A stretch of DNA of 64,000 bases from Myxococcus fulvus (lineage in GTDB: Bacteria; Myxococcota; Myxococcia; Myxococcales; Myxococcaceae). A model generated the notes under the pieces. That model was not told the DNA's origin. It saw nothing but the letters and a program-made list of their open reading frames with translations, and searched no databases. Shown piece by piece: positions 9,011 through 17,900 of the stretch (within the stretch, counting starts at the first letter, position 1; every line of letters begins with the position of its first letter). The DNA is taken from assembly GCF_900111765.1 (NCBI RefSeq), contig NZ_FOIB01000002.1:62001-126000 (forward strand), read 5' to 3'. The position numbers were made by a program, and so were the translations under genes.

Positions 9011-10114
9011 TCAGCGTCGGAGCGCGGCCTCGTAGGCCGCCAGCGTTCCCTCGGCCGTCCGTTTCCAGGTGAACTCCGCGGCCCGCGCGCGGCCCCGCTC
9101 CGCGAAGGCCCGCCGCTCCTCGGGGGAGCGCAGGAGCCGGTGGATGGACTCGGCGAGCCCCTCCGCGTCGTCCGGGCGCACCGCCAGCGCCGCGTCGCCA
9201 CAGACCTCCGGCAGCGAGCCCGCCGTCGAGACGATGGCGGGGGTGCCCAGCCGCATCGCCTCCAACGGAGGCAGGCCGAAGCCCTCGTAGCGCGAGGGGA
9301 AGACGAACAGCGCCGCGCGGCGCATCAGCTCGTAGAACACGGGCTCGGCCTGGTAGCCGAGCGGCCGGATGTCATGGCCTTCCGCGCGCAGCCGCGCGAT
9401 GCGGGACTCCACGCGGCCCGAGCCGAACCAGCTCTGCCCCGCGAGCACGAGCGACGCGGGCCGCCCCTGCGCGCGCAGCCGCTCCATCGCATCCAGCACC
9501 AGGTCCACGTTCTTGCGGACATCGAGCGAGCCCGCGTAGAGCACGTAGTCCTTGGGCAGCGCGAGCGAGCGCAGGTAGTCCGCGCTCGTCGCGTCCAGCA
9601 CGGGCGCGTTCACATGGTCCACGCCGATGGGGACCACCACCGCGCGCGAGGCGACCTCGGGGAAGCGCTCCAGCAGGTCATCGCGCGTGCGCGCGCTGAT
9701 GCACAGCACCTGGTCCGCGAGCAGCAGGCTGCGCGACAACCACAGCCGGAACTGCCACCGGAACTTCGCGGACACGGTGTCCGGCATGATGAGCGGAATC
9801 AGGTCCAGCACCGTGAGCACGTAGGCGGTGCCGGGCACGCGCGTCAGGGGCAGGTTGAAGTTGCCCAGCGCGTGGTAGAGCGCGGGCCGCGAGCGCTCGA
9901 GCAGCTTGGGCAGCCGGGCGAGCGTCCAGGCGGTGCGGCCGCCGTTGCCCCTCGGATGGTCGCCGGAGTCGCGCGCGCCCAGCTTCTCCAGCGAGACGCC
10001 TCGGGCCTCGAGCGCGCCAGCGAGACAGCGGGTGTACAGGCCGATGCCGGTGGTGGGCTCATCCCAGAGCGTGGCGTCGAAAGCGATGGAGCCGATGGAC
10101 ACGAGGCGCCTCAT
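9011..10114 (-). CDS. Glycosyltransferase family 4 protein
   Basis: A 367-residue GT-B fold glycosyltransferase. The C-terminal donor-binding half has YEGFGLPPLEAM near residues 272-282, the EX7E motif of retaining GT4 enzymes, followed by GTPAIVSTAGSLPEV. The N-terminal acceptor domain starts MRRLVSIGSIAFDA with a TGIGLYTRCLAGAL glycine loop. It is divergent from the double-GT4 gene, with only 29 bp between the start codons, so their promoters must overlap. Given gmd-rmd nearby, a GDP-rhamnose or GDP-mannose donor is plausible but inferred from context. Confidence 0.88.
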   Translation of the reverse strand: MRRLVSIGSIAFDATLWDEPTTGIGLYTRCLAGALEARGVSLEKLGARDSGDHPRGNGGRTAWTLARLPKLLERSRPALYHALGNFNLPLTRVPGTAYVLTVLDLIPLIMPDTVSAKFRWQFRLWLSRSLLLADQVLCISARTRDDLLERFPEVASRAVVVPIGVDHVNAPVLDATSADYLRSLALPKDYVLYAGSLDVRKNVDLVLDAMERLRAQGRPASLVLAGQSWFGSGRVESRIARLRAEGHDIRPLGYQAEPVFYELMRRAALFVFPSRYEGFGLPPLEAMRLGTPAIVSTAGSLPEVCGDAALAVRPDDAEGLAESIHRLLRSPEERRAFAERGRARAAEFTWKRTAEGTLAAYEAALRR

Positions 10115-10143
10115 ACCACGGCCGTGTGATAGGCAGGGCGCGC

Positions 10144-12378
10144 ATGGCGATCCACCAGTTGATAGCGAGCTTCGTGCCCGGCGACGCCACCGGGCAGGCC
10201 GCGCTGCACCTCCAGCTCCTCCTGCGCCGGCTGGGCGTGTGGGGCGGCCTTTACGCCGACGAGGTGGGCGCGGGACTGGAAGGACTGGCGAGCCCCGCGT
10301 CCGAGCTGAAGCCGGCGCCGGATGACCTGGTGCTGTACCACCACGGCATCGCCTCGCCGCTGAGCAGTCGCCTGATGCACCTGCCCTGTCGGCGCGGGCT
10401 CGTCTTCCACAACATCAGCCCCGCGCGCTTCTACACGGGCCTGTCGCTGGAGAACGCGCTGCTGGCCGGACGCGCGCAGCTGGCCGCCATGGCGCCCTTC
10501 GTGGACGTGGCCATCGGCGTGTCGGACTACAACGCCGCGGAGCTGCGCGTCGCGGGCTATCGCAACGTCCACACGGTGCCGCTGCTCATCGAGCCCGAGC
10601 GCTTCGGTCCCGACCGCGCCGACGCGAAGCTCTTGAGCAGGCTCGCGGGCCCGGGGCCGGTGCTGCTCGGTGTCAGCCGGGTGATGCCGCACAAGCGCTT
10701 CGAGGACCTCATCGCCCTGCATCGCGAGGTGCTGCGGCTGCGGCCCCAGGCGCGGCTGCTGATGGTCGGCGGCTATGAGCCGGGCAGCCGCTACTTCCGC
10801 TCGCTCGAGAAGCAGGCCAAGGGCTTGAGCGGCGTGAGCTTCCTGGGGCGACTGAGCCACGCGGAGCTGGTGGCCGCGTACCGCTCCGCGTCCGTGTTCG
10901 TGTCGATGAGCGAGCACGAAGGCTTCGGGGTTCCGCTCATCGAGGCCATGGCGTCGGACGTGCCGGTGCTGGCGTACGGCGCCGCCGCGGTGCCGGAGAC
11001 GCTGGGTGGCGCGGGCATCGCGTTCGACCAGAAGCGCTTCGCCTTCCTCGCGGAGCTGGCGGTGGACCTGAGCGAGGATTTGTCCTTGCGCGAGCCCGTC
11101 ATCGCGGGGCAGCGGCGCAGGCTGGAGCACTTCTCCGCGCCCTCGGTGCAGCGTGCGTTGTCCCGAGCGCTGGAGCCCTACCTGCCACCGCCGCGAGTCC
11201 GACGGGCGGCGCCGAAGCGTCCCCGGGTGGCGGTGGTGGTGCAGCGGTATGGCGAGGTGACAGGCGGCGCGGAGATGCTGGCCGCGCAGGTGGCCGAGCG
11301 GCTCACGCAGCACTGGGACCTCACGGTGCTGACCACGTGCGCCAAGAACCACCTGTCCTGGGAGAATCACTTCCCGGCGGGGCCGGACCGGGTGCGCGGC
11401 GTGGACGTGCTGCGCTTCCCCGTCACGCGCGTGCGCAACATCCGGGGCTTCAACGGGCTGTCGCGCAAGCTCTTCGACAAGAGCAACGAGCGGCTGCGCG
11501 AGGAGCAGTGGGTGGCCGAGCAGGGCCCTCTGGCACCGGGGCTGCTCCACCACCTCGCCTCCACGCGCGACGCGTATGACGGCTATCTGTTCTTCACGTA
11601 CCTCTATGCGCCCACGGTGTGGGGCATGCCTTTGGTGGCGGACCGCTCGCTGCTCGTGCCCACCACGCATGACGAGGCGCCCATCCGCTTCGATGCGTAT
11701 CGCGACGTCTTCGAGCTTCCGCGCGCGCTGCTCTGCCTGACGCCGGAGGAGCTGACCATCATCGAGAAGTACTTCCCGCGCCACGCGAGGACGCGCGTGG
11801 TGGGCGTGGGCGTGGAGCGGCCCTCGGCGGACGGGGCGCGCTTCCGACAGAAGCACGGCGTGCACCGCGACTACCTGCTGTACGTGGGGCGACAGGAGCC
11901 GGGCAAGGGTGTCCCCGAGCTGCTCGACTTCCATCAAGCGCTGAAGCACCGGTACGCGGACGCGCCGGACCTGGTGCTCGCGGGGGATGCGCACATGTCC
12001 CTGGAGGGTGATGGCGTGCGCTATCTGGGACGCATCCCCGAGCAGGACAAGCACGACGCGCTGGCCGGAGCGCTGGCGGTGGTGGTGCCGTCGCGCTACG
12101 AGAGCCTGTCGCTCCTGACGCTGGAGGCGTTCGCGCAAGGCACGCCGGTGTTGGTGAACGGGCGCTCGGACGTGCTGGTGGGACAGGTGGAGCGCAGTGG
12201 CGCGGGGCGCGCCTATATGGACCTGGCGTCGTTCATCCAGGGGCTGCGCGAGGTGGGCGAGGCGCGCAAGGCGCTGGGGGCGAAGGGGCTGGCGTACGTG
12301 AAGAAGCAGGGCTGGCCGCAGGTGGTGGCCACCTACCGGGACGAGCTGCAACGCATCCTCGAGGAGAAGCACCGATGA
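10144..12378 (+). CDS. Tandem-domain glycosyltransferase (two GT4 modules)
   Basis: The protein has 744 residues, twice the normal GT4 length. Module one (about 1-355) carries a GVSRVMPHKRFEDL donor-site strand and EHEGFGVPLIEAM (EX7E). Module two (about 365-740) has YVGRQEPGKGVPELL and SRYESLSLLTLEAF (second EX7E). Both active-site motifs look intact, so the protein may make two different linkages, like the two-domain WbdA polymannan polymerase of E. coli O9a. I chose the ATG at 10144; a GTG at 10126 is in frame but has no ribosome site. The gene overlaps the following coiled-coil gene by 4 bp (ATGA). With gmd-rmd upstream it probably polymerises a 6-deoxyhexose or mannose chain. Confidence 0.87.
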   Translation: MAIHQLIASFVPGDATGQAALHLQLLLRRLGVWGGLYADEVGAGLEGLASPASELKPAPDDLVLYHHGIASPLSSRLMHLPCRRGLVFHNISPARFYTGLSLENALLAGRAQLAAMAPFVDVAIGVSDYNAAELRVAGYRNVHTVPLLIEPERFGPDRADAKLLSRLAGPGPVLLGVSRVMPHKRFEDLIALHREVLRLRPQARLLMVGGYEPGSRYFRSLEKQAKGLSGVSFLGRLSHAELVAAYRSASVFVSMSEHEGFGVPLIEAMASDVPVLAYGAAAVPETLGGAGIAFDQKRFAFLAELAVDLSEDLSLREPVIAGQRRRLEHFSAPSVQRALSRALEPYLPPPRVRRAAPKRPRVAVVVQRYGEVTGGAEMLAAQVAERLTQHWDLTVLTTCAKNHLSWENHFPAGPDRVRGVDVLRFPVTRVRNIRGFNGLSRKLFDKSNERLREEQWVAEQGPLAPGLLHHLASTRDAYDGYLFFTYLYAPTVWGMPLVADRSLLVPTTHDEAPIRFDAYRDVFELPRALLCLTPEELTIIEKYFPRHARTRVVGVGVERPSADGARFRQKHGVHRDYLLYVGRQEPGKGVPELLDFHQALKHRYADAPDLVLAGDAHMSLEGDGVRYLGRIPEQDKHDALAGALAVVVPSRYESLSLLTLEAFAQGTPVLVNGRSDVLVGQVERSGAGRAYMDLASFIQGLREVGEARKALGAKGLAYVKKQGWPQVVATYRDELQRILEEKHR

Positions 12379-13217
12379 AGCTGCTGGGACGCGACATTCC
12401 CGCGCGGGAGCTGCTGGCCCGCATCGAGGAGCGCCTGCGAACGCGCGGGCTGCCCACCTCCGAGCCGGTGGAGGTGCCCGCCGAGGGCGTGGAGCCTCGG
12501 CTGGAGCCGCTGACGTTCAACCTGCACGCGCTCGAGGAGAACGCCGACGCGACGCGCGCGCTGCCGCTGCAGACGCACCGGGGCGGCGTGGGGCAGCTCG
12601 TGGTGGTGGCGAAGTGGGCGTTCCGCAAGTCGTGCCAGGTGTTCATCAACGAGACCCTGGGGCGGCAGCGCGTGTTCAACGGACACGTGCGCGACTCGTA
12701 CGCCCAGCTCTCCGCGGAGGTCCTCCGGCTGCGCCGCGAGGTGGAACAACTGCGCGCCCGTCAGGCGAGCGCCCTGGTCGAGGAGTCTCGGGGCTCCGTG
12801 ACGTCGAGCACTCCGGGGACGGAGACACGGACCTCGCTGACGAGGAGCGCGTCCAGGCCGGAGGGACAGGGGTCACGCGCACCGACGAATGTCAGCGCCC
12901 CTGCGTCACGGCCCCCGCGCGCCACCGGAGCGGCGCACGCCCACGCCGGGACCCTCTCGGACAAGGTCGCGCAGAAGAAGGGGGCCTCGGCCTCGCGGAG
13001 TCACGAAGCGGAACAGGGCCATGAGGCGACCACGGCGTCGCAGGACGGGCATGGCGCGCGGAGCACGCCTCGCGATGCCGCGGAGGTCCTGCCCAAGCCT
13101 CGCACCGCCAAAACGGAGACCGTGACGTCAGCGAAGAAGGAGCAGGCGCCACCGACCGGCAAGTCGGCTCCCTCCAAGGATGGAGCGAAGTCCCGTCGCC
13201 CCAAGCGACGCCGCTAG
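12375..13217 (+). CDS. Polysaccharide-locus coiled-coil protein with low-complexity tail
   Basis: The protein has 280 residues. Residues 1-125 resemble the N-terminal segment that precedes a methyltransferase domain in many O-antigen-locus SAM methyltransferases: PLTFNLHALEENAD, PLQTHRGGVG, a KWAFRKSCQVFINETLGRQ helix, then a heptad-like AEVLRLRREVEQLRAR coiled coil at about 108-125. No SAM-binding motif follows. Instead, from about residue 130 there is Ser/Thr/Arg/Lys-rich low complexity ending in a basic SRRPKRRR. The last codons lie within the first unit of the 64-bp repeat. It is translationally coupled (ATGA) to the double glycosyltransferase, so it may be a partner or length regulator of it. 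This is inference. Confidence 0.65.
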   Translation: MKLLGRDIPARELLARIEERLRTRGLPTSEPVEVPAEGVEPRLEPLTFNLHALEENADATRALPLQTHRGGVGQLVVVAKWAFRKSCQVFINETLGRQRVFNGHVRDSYAQLSAEVLRLRREVEQLRARQASALVEESRGSVTSSTPGTETRTSLTRSASRPEGQGSRAPTNVSAPASRPPRATGAAHAHAGTLSDKVAQKKGASASRSHEAEQGHEATTASQDGHGARSTPRDAAEVLPKPRTAKTETVTSAKKEQAPPTGKSAPSKDGAKSRRPKRRR

Positions 13218-13545
13218 GTCACCGAGCGCCACGCGGCTCACGGGCGGCTCGATGCCCCGTCGCGCCAAGCGCCGTCGTCAGGGCACGGAGTGCCACGCGG
13301 CACGCGGGAGGAGGGAAGTCCCGTCGCTCCAAGCGACGCCGTCAGGGCACGGAGTGCCACGCGGCACACGGGAGGAGGGAAGTCCCGTCGCTCCAAGCGA
13401 CGCTGTTAGGTCACCGCGCGCCACCCGGCTCACGGGCGGCTCGAAGTCCCGTCGCTCCAACCAAGCGACGCCGTCAGGTCACGGAGCACCACGCGACTCA
13501 CGGGCGGCCCGAAGTTCCGTCGCCCCAGGCGACGCCGTCAGCCCA
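13187..13545. repeat. Tandem repeat, five 64-68 bp units plus a partial sixth, each with an internal palindrome
   Basis: Units start at 13187, 13251, 13315, 13379 and 13443, with a truncated sixth at 13511. The first four are exactly 64 bp; the fifth is 68 bp owing to an extra CCAA. The consensus begins GAAGTCCCGTCGCTCCAAGC. Within it CGTCGCT-CC-AAGCGACG forms a 6-7 bp stem, followed by a region close to CACGGAGTGCCACGCGGC. Unit 2 changes both arms of the stem. The first unit overlaps the stop codon of the upstream coiled-coil gene (TAG 13215-13217). Units are adjacent with no unique spacers, so this is not CRISPR. The period is not a multiple of three, so it does not encode a repeated peptide in one frame. 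Confidence 0.9.
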
Positions 13546-13780
13546 CTGGTGCCCCTCGGGCAGCGCGCAGCCTCCCCTCTCCAGTCCGATGCTCCTCGCT
13601 CCGCGAGCGAGGAAGCCGACTCCGCATCGGGCCACGGCCCTGCCCTTCCGTACCGTTCGAGACCGCAACCCCGTTGCGCTTTCCCACCTCGTCCGGACAC
13701 GGAGCCCAGCGGGCGAGAGCCCTGGAGGTACCCGGCCCCCCGCGTTGACGCCTCTGTCCCACCGTGCTCAAACCCGGCGC
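13546..13780. other. Intergenic segment before the GT2 gene
   Basis: This continues the non-coding stretch that starts at 13218. Open frames pass through it, but their residues are Arg/Pro/Ser-rich and look like chance translation of GC-rich DNA. GGAGGT at about 13727 is too far from the chosen GTG at 13781 to be its ribosome site. No promoter is recognised. Confidence 0.4.
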
Positions 13781-14611
13781 GTGGGAGCTCCGTCCATCAG
13801 CGTCGTCATCCCCGCGTACAACGAGGGGCAGCGCTTGCCTCGCTTCGTGGCGTCGCTCACCCACGTCGCGCTCCAGCAGCCGACGCCACGGGTAGAGTTC
13901 CTCGTCGTCGATGACGGCAGCGCCCCCGAGCACTCCACCCTCCAGCGCGCCAGTGTCGAGCAAGCCCAGGCCCAGCTCTCCGCCGCGGGCTCGCACCACC
14001 GCTTCACCTACGTCGCCGCGCCTCGCAATGGCGGTAAGGGCTCCGCCATCCGGCTCGGCTGGCGCCATGCCTCCACCGACTCCACCTGGCTCGCGTTCCT
14101 CGACGCGGACGGCGCCATCAGCGCCGACGAGCTCTTCCGACTGGCCCGTCTGACTGACGCCCCCGAGGCCCAGGCCGTGGAGGTCCTCGCCGGCTCGCGC
14201 ATCCTCATGGCCGGCCGCCGCGTGGTGCGAAACCTCGGCCGTCACCTGCAGGGCCGCATCTTCGCCACGCTGACGGACATGAACTTCGGCCTGCACTTCT
14301 ACGACACGCAATGTGGCGTGAAGCTCATCCGCGCCTCCGTGCTGCACCCGCTCCTCGACGTGCTGCGCGAGGAGCGCTGGCTGCTCGACGTGGAGCTGCT
14401 CGCCCTCCTCAAGCGCCAGGGCGCCCGCTGCCTGGAGGTCCCCATCGACTGGGAGGACTTCGGCGGCTCCAAGGTCATCCCCGGACTCGACGCGGCCCGC
14501 ATGTTCTGGGGGCTGTTCAAGCTCCGCCGCCGCCTGGACCACCTCACCCTCCCCACTCCGGACCCGCGAGCGCCGCTCCCCGCGCACCTGCCCCACACCG
14601 ATACCCGGTGA
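13781..14611 (+). CDS. Family 2 glycosyltransferase (dolichyl-phosphate-glucose synthase type)
   Basis: A 276-residue GT-A fold enzyme. It opens SISVVIPAYNEGQRLPRF, has FLVVDDGS (UDP-binding Asp), NGGKGSAIRLGW and FLDADGAIS (the DXD-like metal site) near residue 107. The later LTDMNFGLHFYDTQCGVKLIRA and WLLDVELLALLKRQG segments are typical of enzymes that load a polyprenyl phosphate with glucose or mannose. The start is uncertain: I use GTG 13781 because upstream in-frame residues (from ATG 13589) look non-coding. A lipid-linked sugar donor for the local polysaccharide pathway or another envelope glycan is the likely role. Confidence 0.8.
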   Translation: MGAPSISVVIPAYNEGQRLPRFVASLTHVALQQPTPRVEFLVVDDGSAPEHSTLQRASVEQAQAQLSAAGSHHRFTYVAAPRNGGKGSAIRLGWRHASTDSTWLAFLDADGAISADELFRLARLTDAPEAQAVEVLAGSRILMAGRRVVRNLGRHLQGRIFATLTDMNFGLHFYDTQCGVKLIRASVLHPLLDVLREERWLLDVELLALLKRQGARCLEVPIDWEDFGGSKVIPGLDAARMFWGLFKLRRRLDHLTLPTPDPRAPLPAHLPHTDTR

Positions 14612-14974
14612 CAGCCGCAGCGGAATGGCCGCGCCCCCGGGTGCGACACACTCTCCCCACGGCGACATGTCGGAGGGGTACGGAGCACCCTCTCCCGACG
14701 GGCGAGCGACCAGCACGCCGTCCGAGTCACCCTCCCCTCGTCGGGCCAACCCATTGGCCTCATTCCATTCCACGGGCGTCCCGGTGCGGGCCTCGCGGGC
14801 CCTGGAGCATCCTGCCGATGTCCGCCCCCTGCGTTACAACCCCAGGGCAGCCACTTGCTCCCATCGCCCGGTTTCACGCGGCGTCGCGAGGCCGCTTGCT
14901 TTCCGGGCGGCTGACCGCGAAATAGGCCCCGCACGCGAGCCGTTGCTCCGGGTTCCTCCTACACCTTCAGTGAT
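14612..14974. other. 363-bp gap with no recognisable gene
   Basis: The gap lies between the GT2 stop and the large flavoprotein. No tRNA, convincing open frame or strong terminator is visible. The flavoprotein promoter should be here; TTGCTT at about 14897 with an A-rich GAAATAG 17-18 bases later is a weak candidate. The flavoprotein ATG has no clear Shine-Dalgarno. Confidence 0.4.
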
Positions 14975-17900
14975 ATGCGCGCCCTGACCGACCTGCCCAA
15001 TGACCCTGGCCCCTCCCTCCAACTGGGCCTGCCGGGCTTCACCTTCGAGGACCTCTACCGCCCGCGCGGCCTGCGCCGGCTGGCCCAGAGCTTCGACGCA
15101 CGGCTCGCCGAGGACGAGCCGGAGCTGTTCCAGGCGTTCGACGCCTATCGCAAGTCCCAGGGCAAGAGCCTCACCGGCCCCGCCGAGTCCGACCTGCTGG
15201 TGCGCGTGGCCCGCCACATGTCGCGCTTCGTCGCCCGGCTCTTCCGCGTCGAGTCCGAGCTCGACAAGCTGATGGGCCACCTGAAGGGGGAGCTGCCCCT
15301 CTTCGACTTCAAGCGCGAGTTCATCACCCGCCGCGTCTTCAAGAAGGGCGCCCCGGACCGCCCCACCCTGGCCGAGTTCCCCTCGCTGGATGGCCGCATG
15401 CGGCTGATGCTCCAGTTGGGCTTCCCGGAGGCGCTCTCCACCGGCGACTTCGAGCGCGGGCTCGCCGAGTCCGTCCTCAGCCTGATGGACTTCGAGCGCC
15501 TGTTCTCCGGCAACCTCCCCGCCGACCAGCAGGAGAAGGCCCCTGCCCTGCGCGAGCGCTGGGCGGCCCTGCGCGGTGCGCTCGTGGCGACCCCGGAGGG
15601 CCGCGAGGCGTTCGGCTCCAGCCTGGTCACCCAGGGCGATGACGCCGCGGAGCTGCAGGCCGTGCGCGCCCTGCTGTCGCTGGCGGACCGCTGGACGTAC
15701 GCGCGCGCGCTGCACCCGGAGACCAAGGACCAGTTCCACACGTGGCCCACCCACCGCGTGCCCAAGCCGCTGGTGTTCGACCAGCTGGTGCACCTCCAGC
15801 GTCCGGACGCCGAGCTGCCCGAGGCCACGGAAGGGCTGGAGCACCACCTGCGTCACCGCGACGGCTTCAAGCTCACCGACCGCCGGGGCACCCAGCGCGA
15901 CGTGATGAACGAGGTGGACTACTGCGTGCTCTGTCACGAGCGCCAGAAGGACTCCTGCTCCACGGGCTTCCCCGCCAAGGACAAGGTCGCCGAGGGCCAC
16001 AGCTACAAGAAGAACCCCCTGGGCATCCCCCTCACGGGCTGTCCCCTGGACGAGCGCATCTCCGAGGCCCACCTGCTCAAGCGCGAGGGCAACTCGCTGG
16101 CGGCGCTCGCCATGGTGACGCTGGACAACCCGATGTGTCCGGGCACCGGCCACCGCATCTGCAACGACTGCATGAAGGCCTGCATCTTCCAGAAGCAGGA
16201 GCCGGTGAACATCCCCCTGGCGGAGACGGCCGCGCTGACGGACGTGCTGGACCTGCCCTGGGGCTTCGAGATCTACGGCCTGCTCACGCGCTGGAACCCG
16301 CTCAACGTGCGCCGGCCGTACGCGCTGCCCTACGTGGGCCGCAACGTCATGGTCGTGGGCCTGGGCCCCGCCGGCTACACGCTGTCCCACTACCTGCTCA
16401 ACGAGGGCTTCGGCGTCACGGGCGTGGACGGCCTCAAGATTGAACCGTTCTCCGACGAGCTGGTGGGCCGCAACGGCCACGCGCTCACGCCCATCCGCGA
16501 CTGGCGCTCGCTGACGCGCGAGCTGGACGAGCGCGTGCTCGAGGGCTTCGGCGGCGTGTCCGAGTACGGAATCACCGTGCGCTGGGACAAGAACTTCCTC
16601 ACGCTCATCCACCTGACGCTGGCCCGGCGCGAGGGCTTCCGCATCCACGGCGGCGTGCGCTTCGGTGGCACGCTCACCATCGAGGACGCGTGGCAGCTGG
16701 GCTTCGACCACGTCGCCATCGCCGCCGGCGCCGGTCGCCCCACCATCATCGGGATGAAGAACAACCTCATCCGGGGCATCCGCAAGGCGAGCGACTTCCT
16801 CATGGCGCTGCAGCTCACCGGCGCCTTCAAGAAGGACTCGCTGGCCAACCTCCAGGTGCAGCTGCCCGCCATCGTCATCGGCGGCGGCCTCACCGGCGTC
16901 GACACCGCCACGGAGCTGATGGCGTACTACCCGGTGCAGGTGGAGAAGGCGCTCCTGCGCCACGAGAAGCTCACCGCGGAGCTGGGCGAGGAGGCCGTCA
17001 TCGCGCGGCTGGACGCCGAGGAGCGCGCCACCTACCAGACGTTCCTGGAGCACGGCCGCGCGGTGCGCGCCGAGCGTGAGCGCGCGAAGGCCGAGGGCGG
17101 CACGCCCGACTTCATCAAGCTGGTGCGCGCCTGGGGCGGCGTCAGCCTGGCCTACCGCCGCAGCCTCACCGAGTCCCCCGCCTACCGCCTCAACCACGAG
17201 GAGGTGACGAAGGCGCTGGAGGAGGGCATCCGCTTCATCGAGCGGATGAGCCCCGTGGAGGCCATTCCGGACACGACGGGCGCGGTGCGCGCGCTGCGCT
17301 TCGAGCGCATGGTGACCGTCGACGGCAAGCTCAAGGGCAGCGGCCAGTTCTTCGAGCTGCCCGCGCGCACGGTGTGCGTGGCCGCCGGCACCTCGCCCAA
17401 CGTCACGTACGAGCGCGAGTACCCGGGCACCTTCCAGCTCGACGAGGGCGGCGACTACTTCCAGGGCCACGCCCTGGTGGAGACGGCGGACGGCTTCGCG
17501 CTCGAGCGCGTGGAGGCCAGCGAGGACCTGGACTCCCAGGTGGGCTTCTTCACGTCGTACGCGAAGGACGGCCACTTCATCTCCTTCTACGGCGACAACC
17601 ACCCCACCTACGCGGGCAACGTGGTGAAGGCCATGGCCAGCGCGAAGGACGGCTACGGTGAGGTGGCCCGCCTGTACGCGAAGGAGGTGGCCGCGCTCGA
17701 CTTCGACGACGAGGTGGCGCAGGCCCGCCGCGAAGAGCAGCGCGCCGCGCACTTCGCGAAGCTGGACGCCGCCTTCAACGCCACCATCGTCGCCGTCAAG
17801 CGCCTCACGCCGACCATCGTGGAGGTGGTGGTGAAGGCGCCCTTCGCGGCCAGCCACTTCCAGCCCGGCCAGTTCTACCGGCTCCAGAACTTCGAGCGGA

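Noticed and set aside
13187..13545. Possible CRISPR array
   Set aside because: The repeats are directly adjacent with no unique spacers, the period is 64 bp and no cas genes are near.
13589..13780. Longer N-terminus for the GT2 protein
   Set aside because: The added residues are Arg/Pro/Ser-rich and unlike the family, and no ribosome site precedes ATG 13589.
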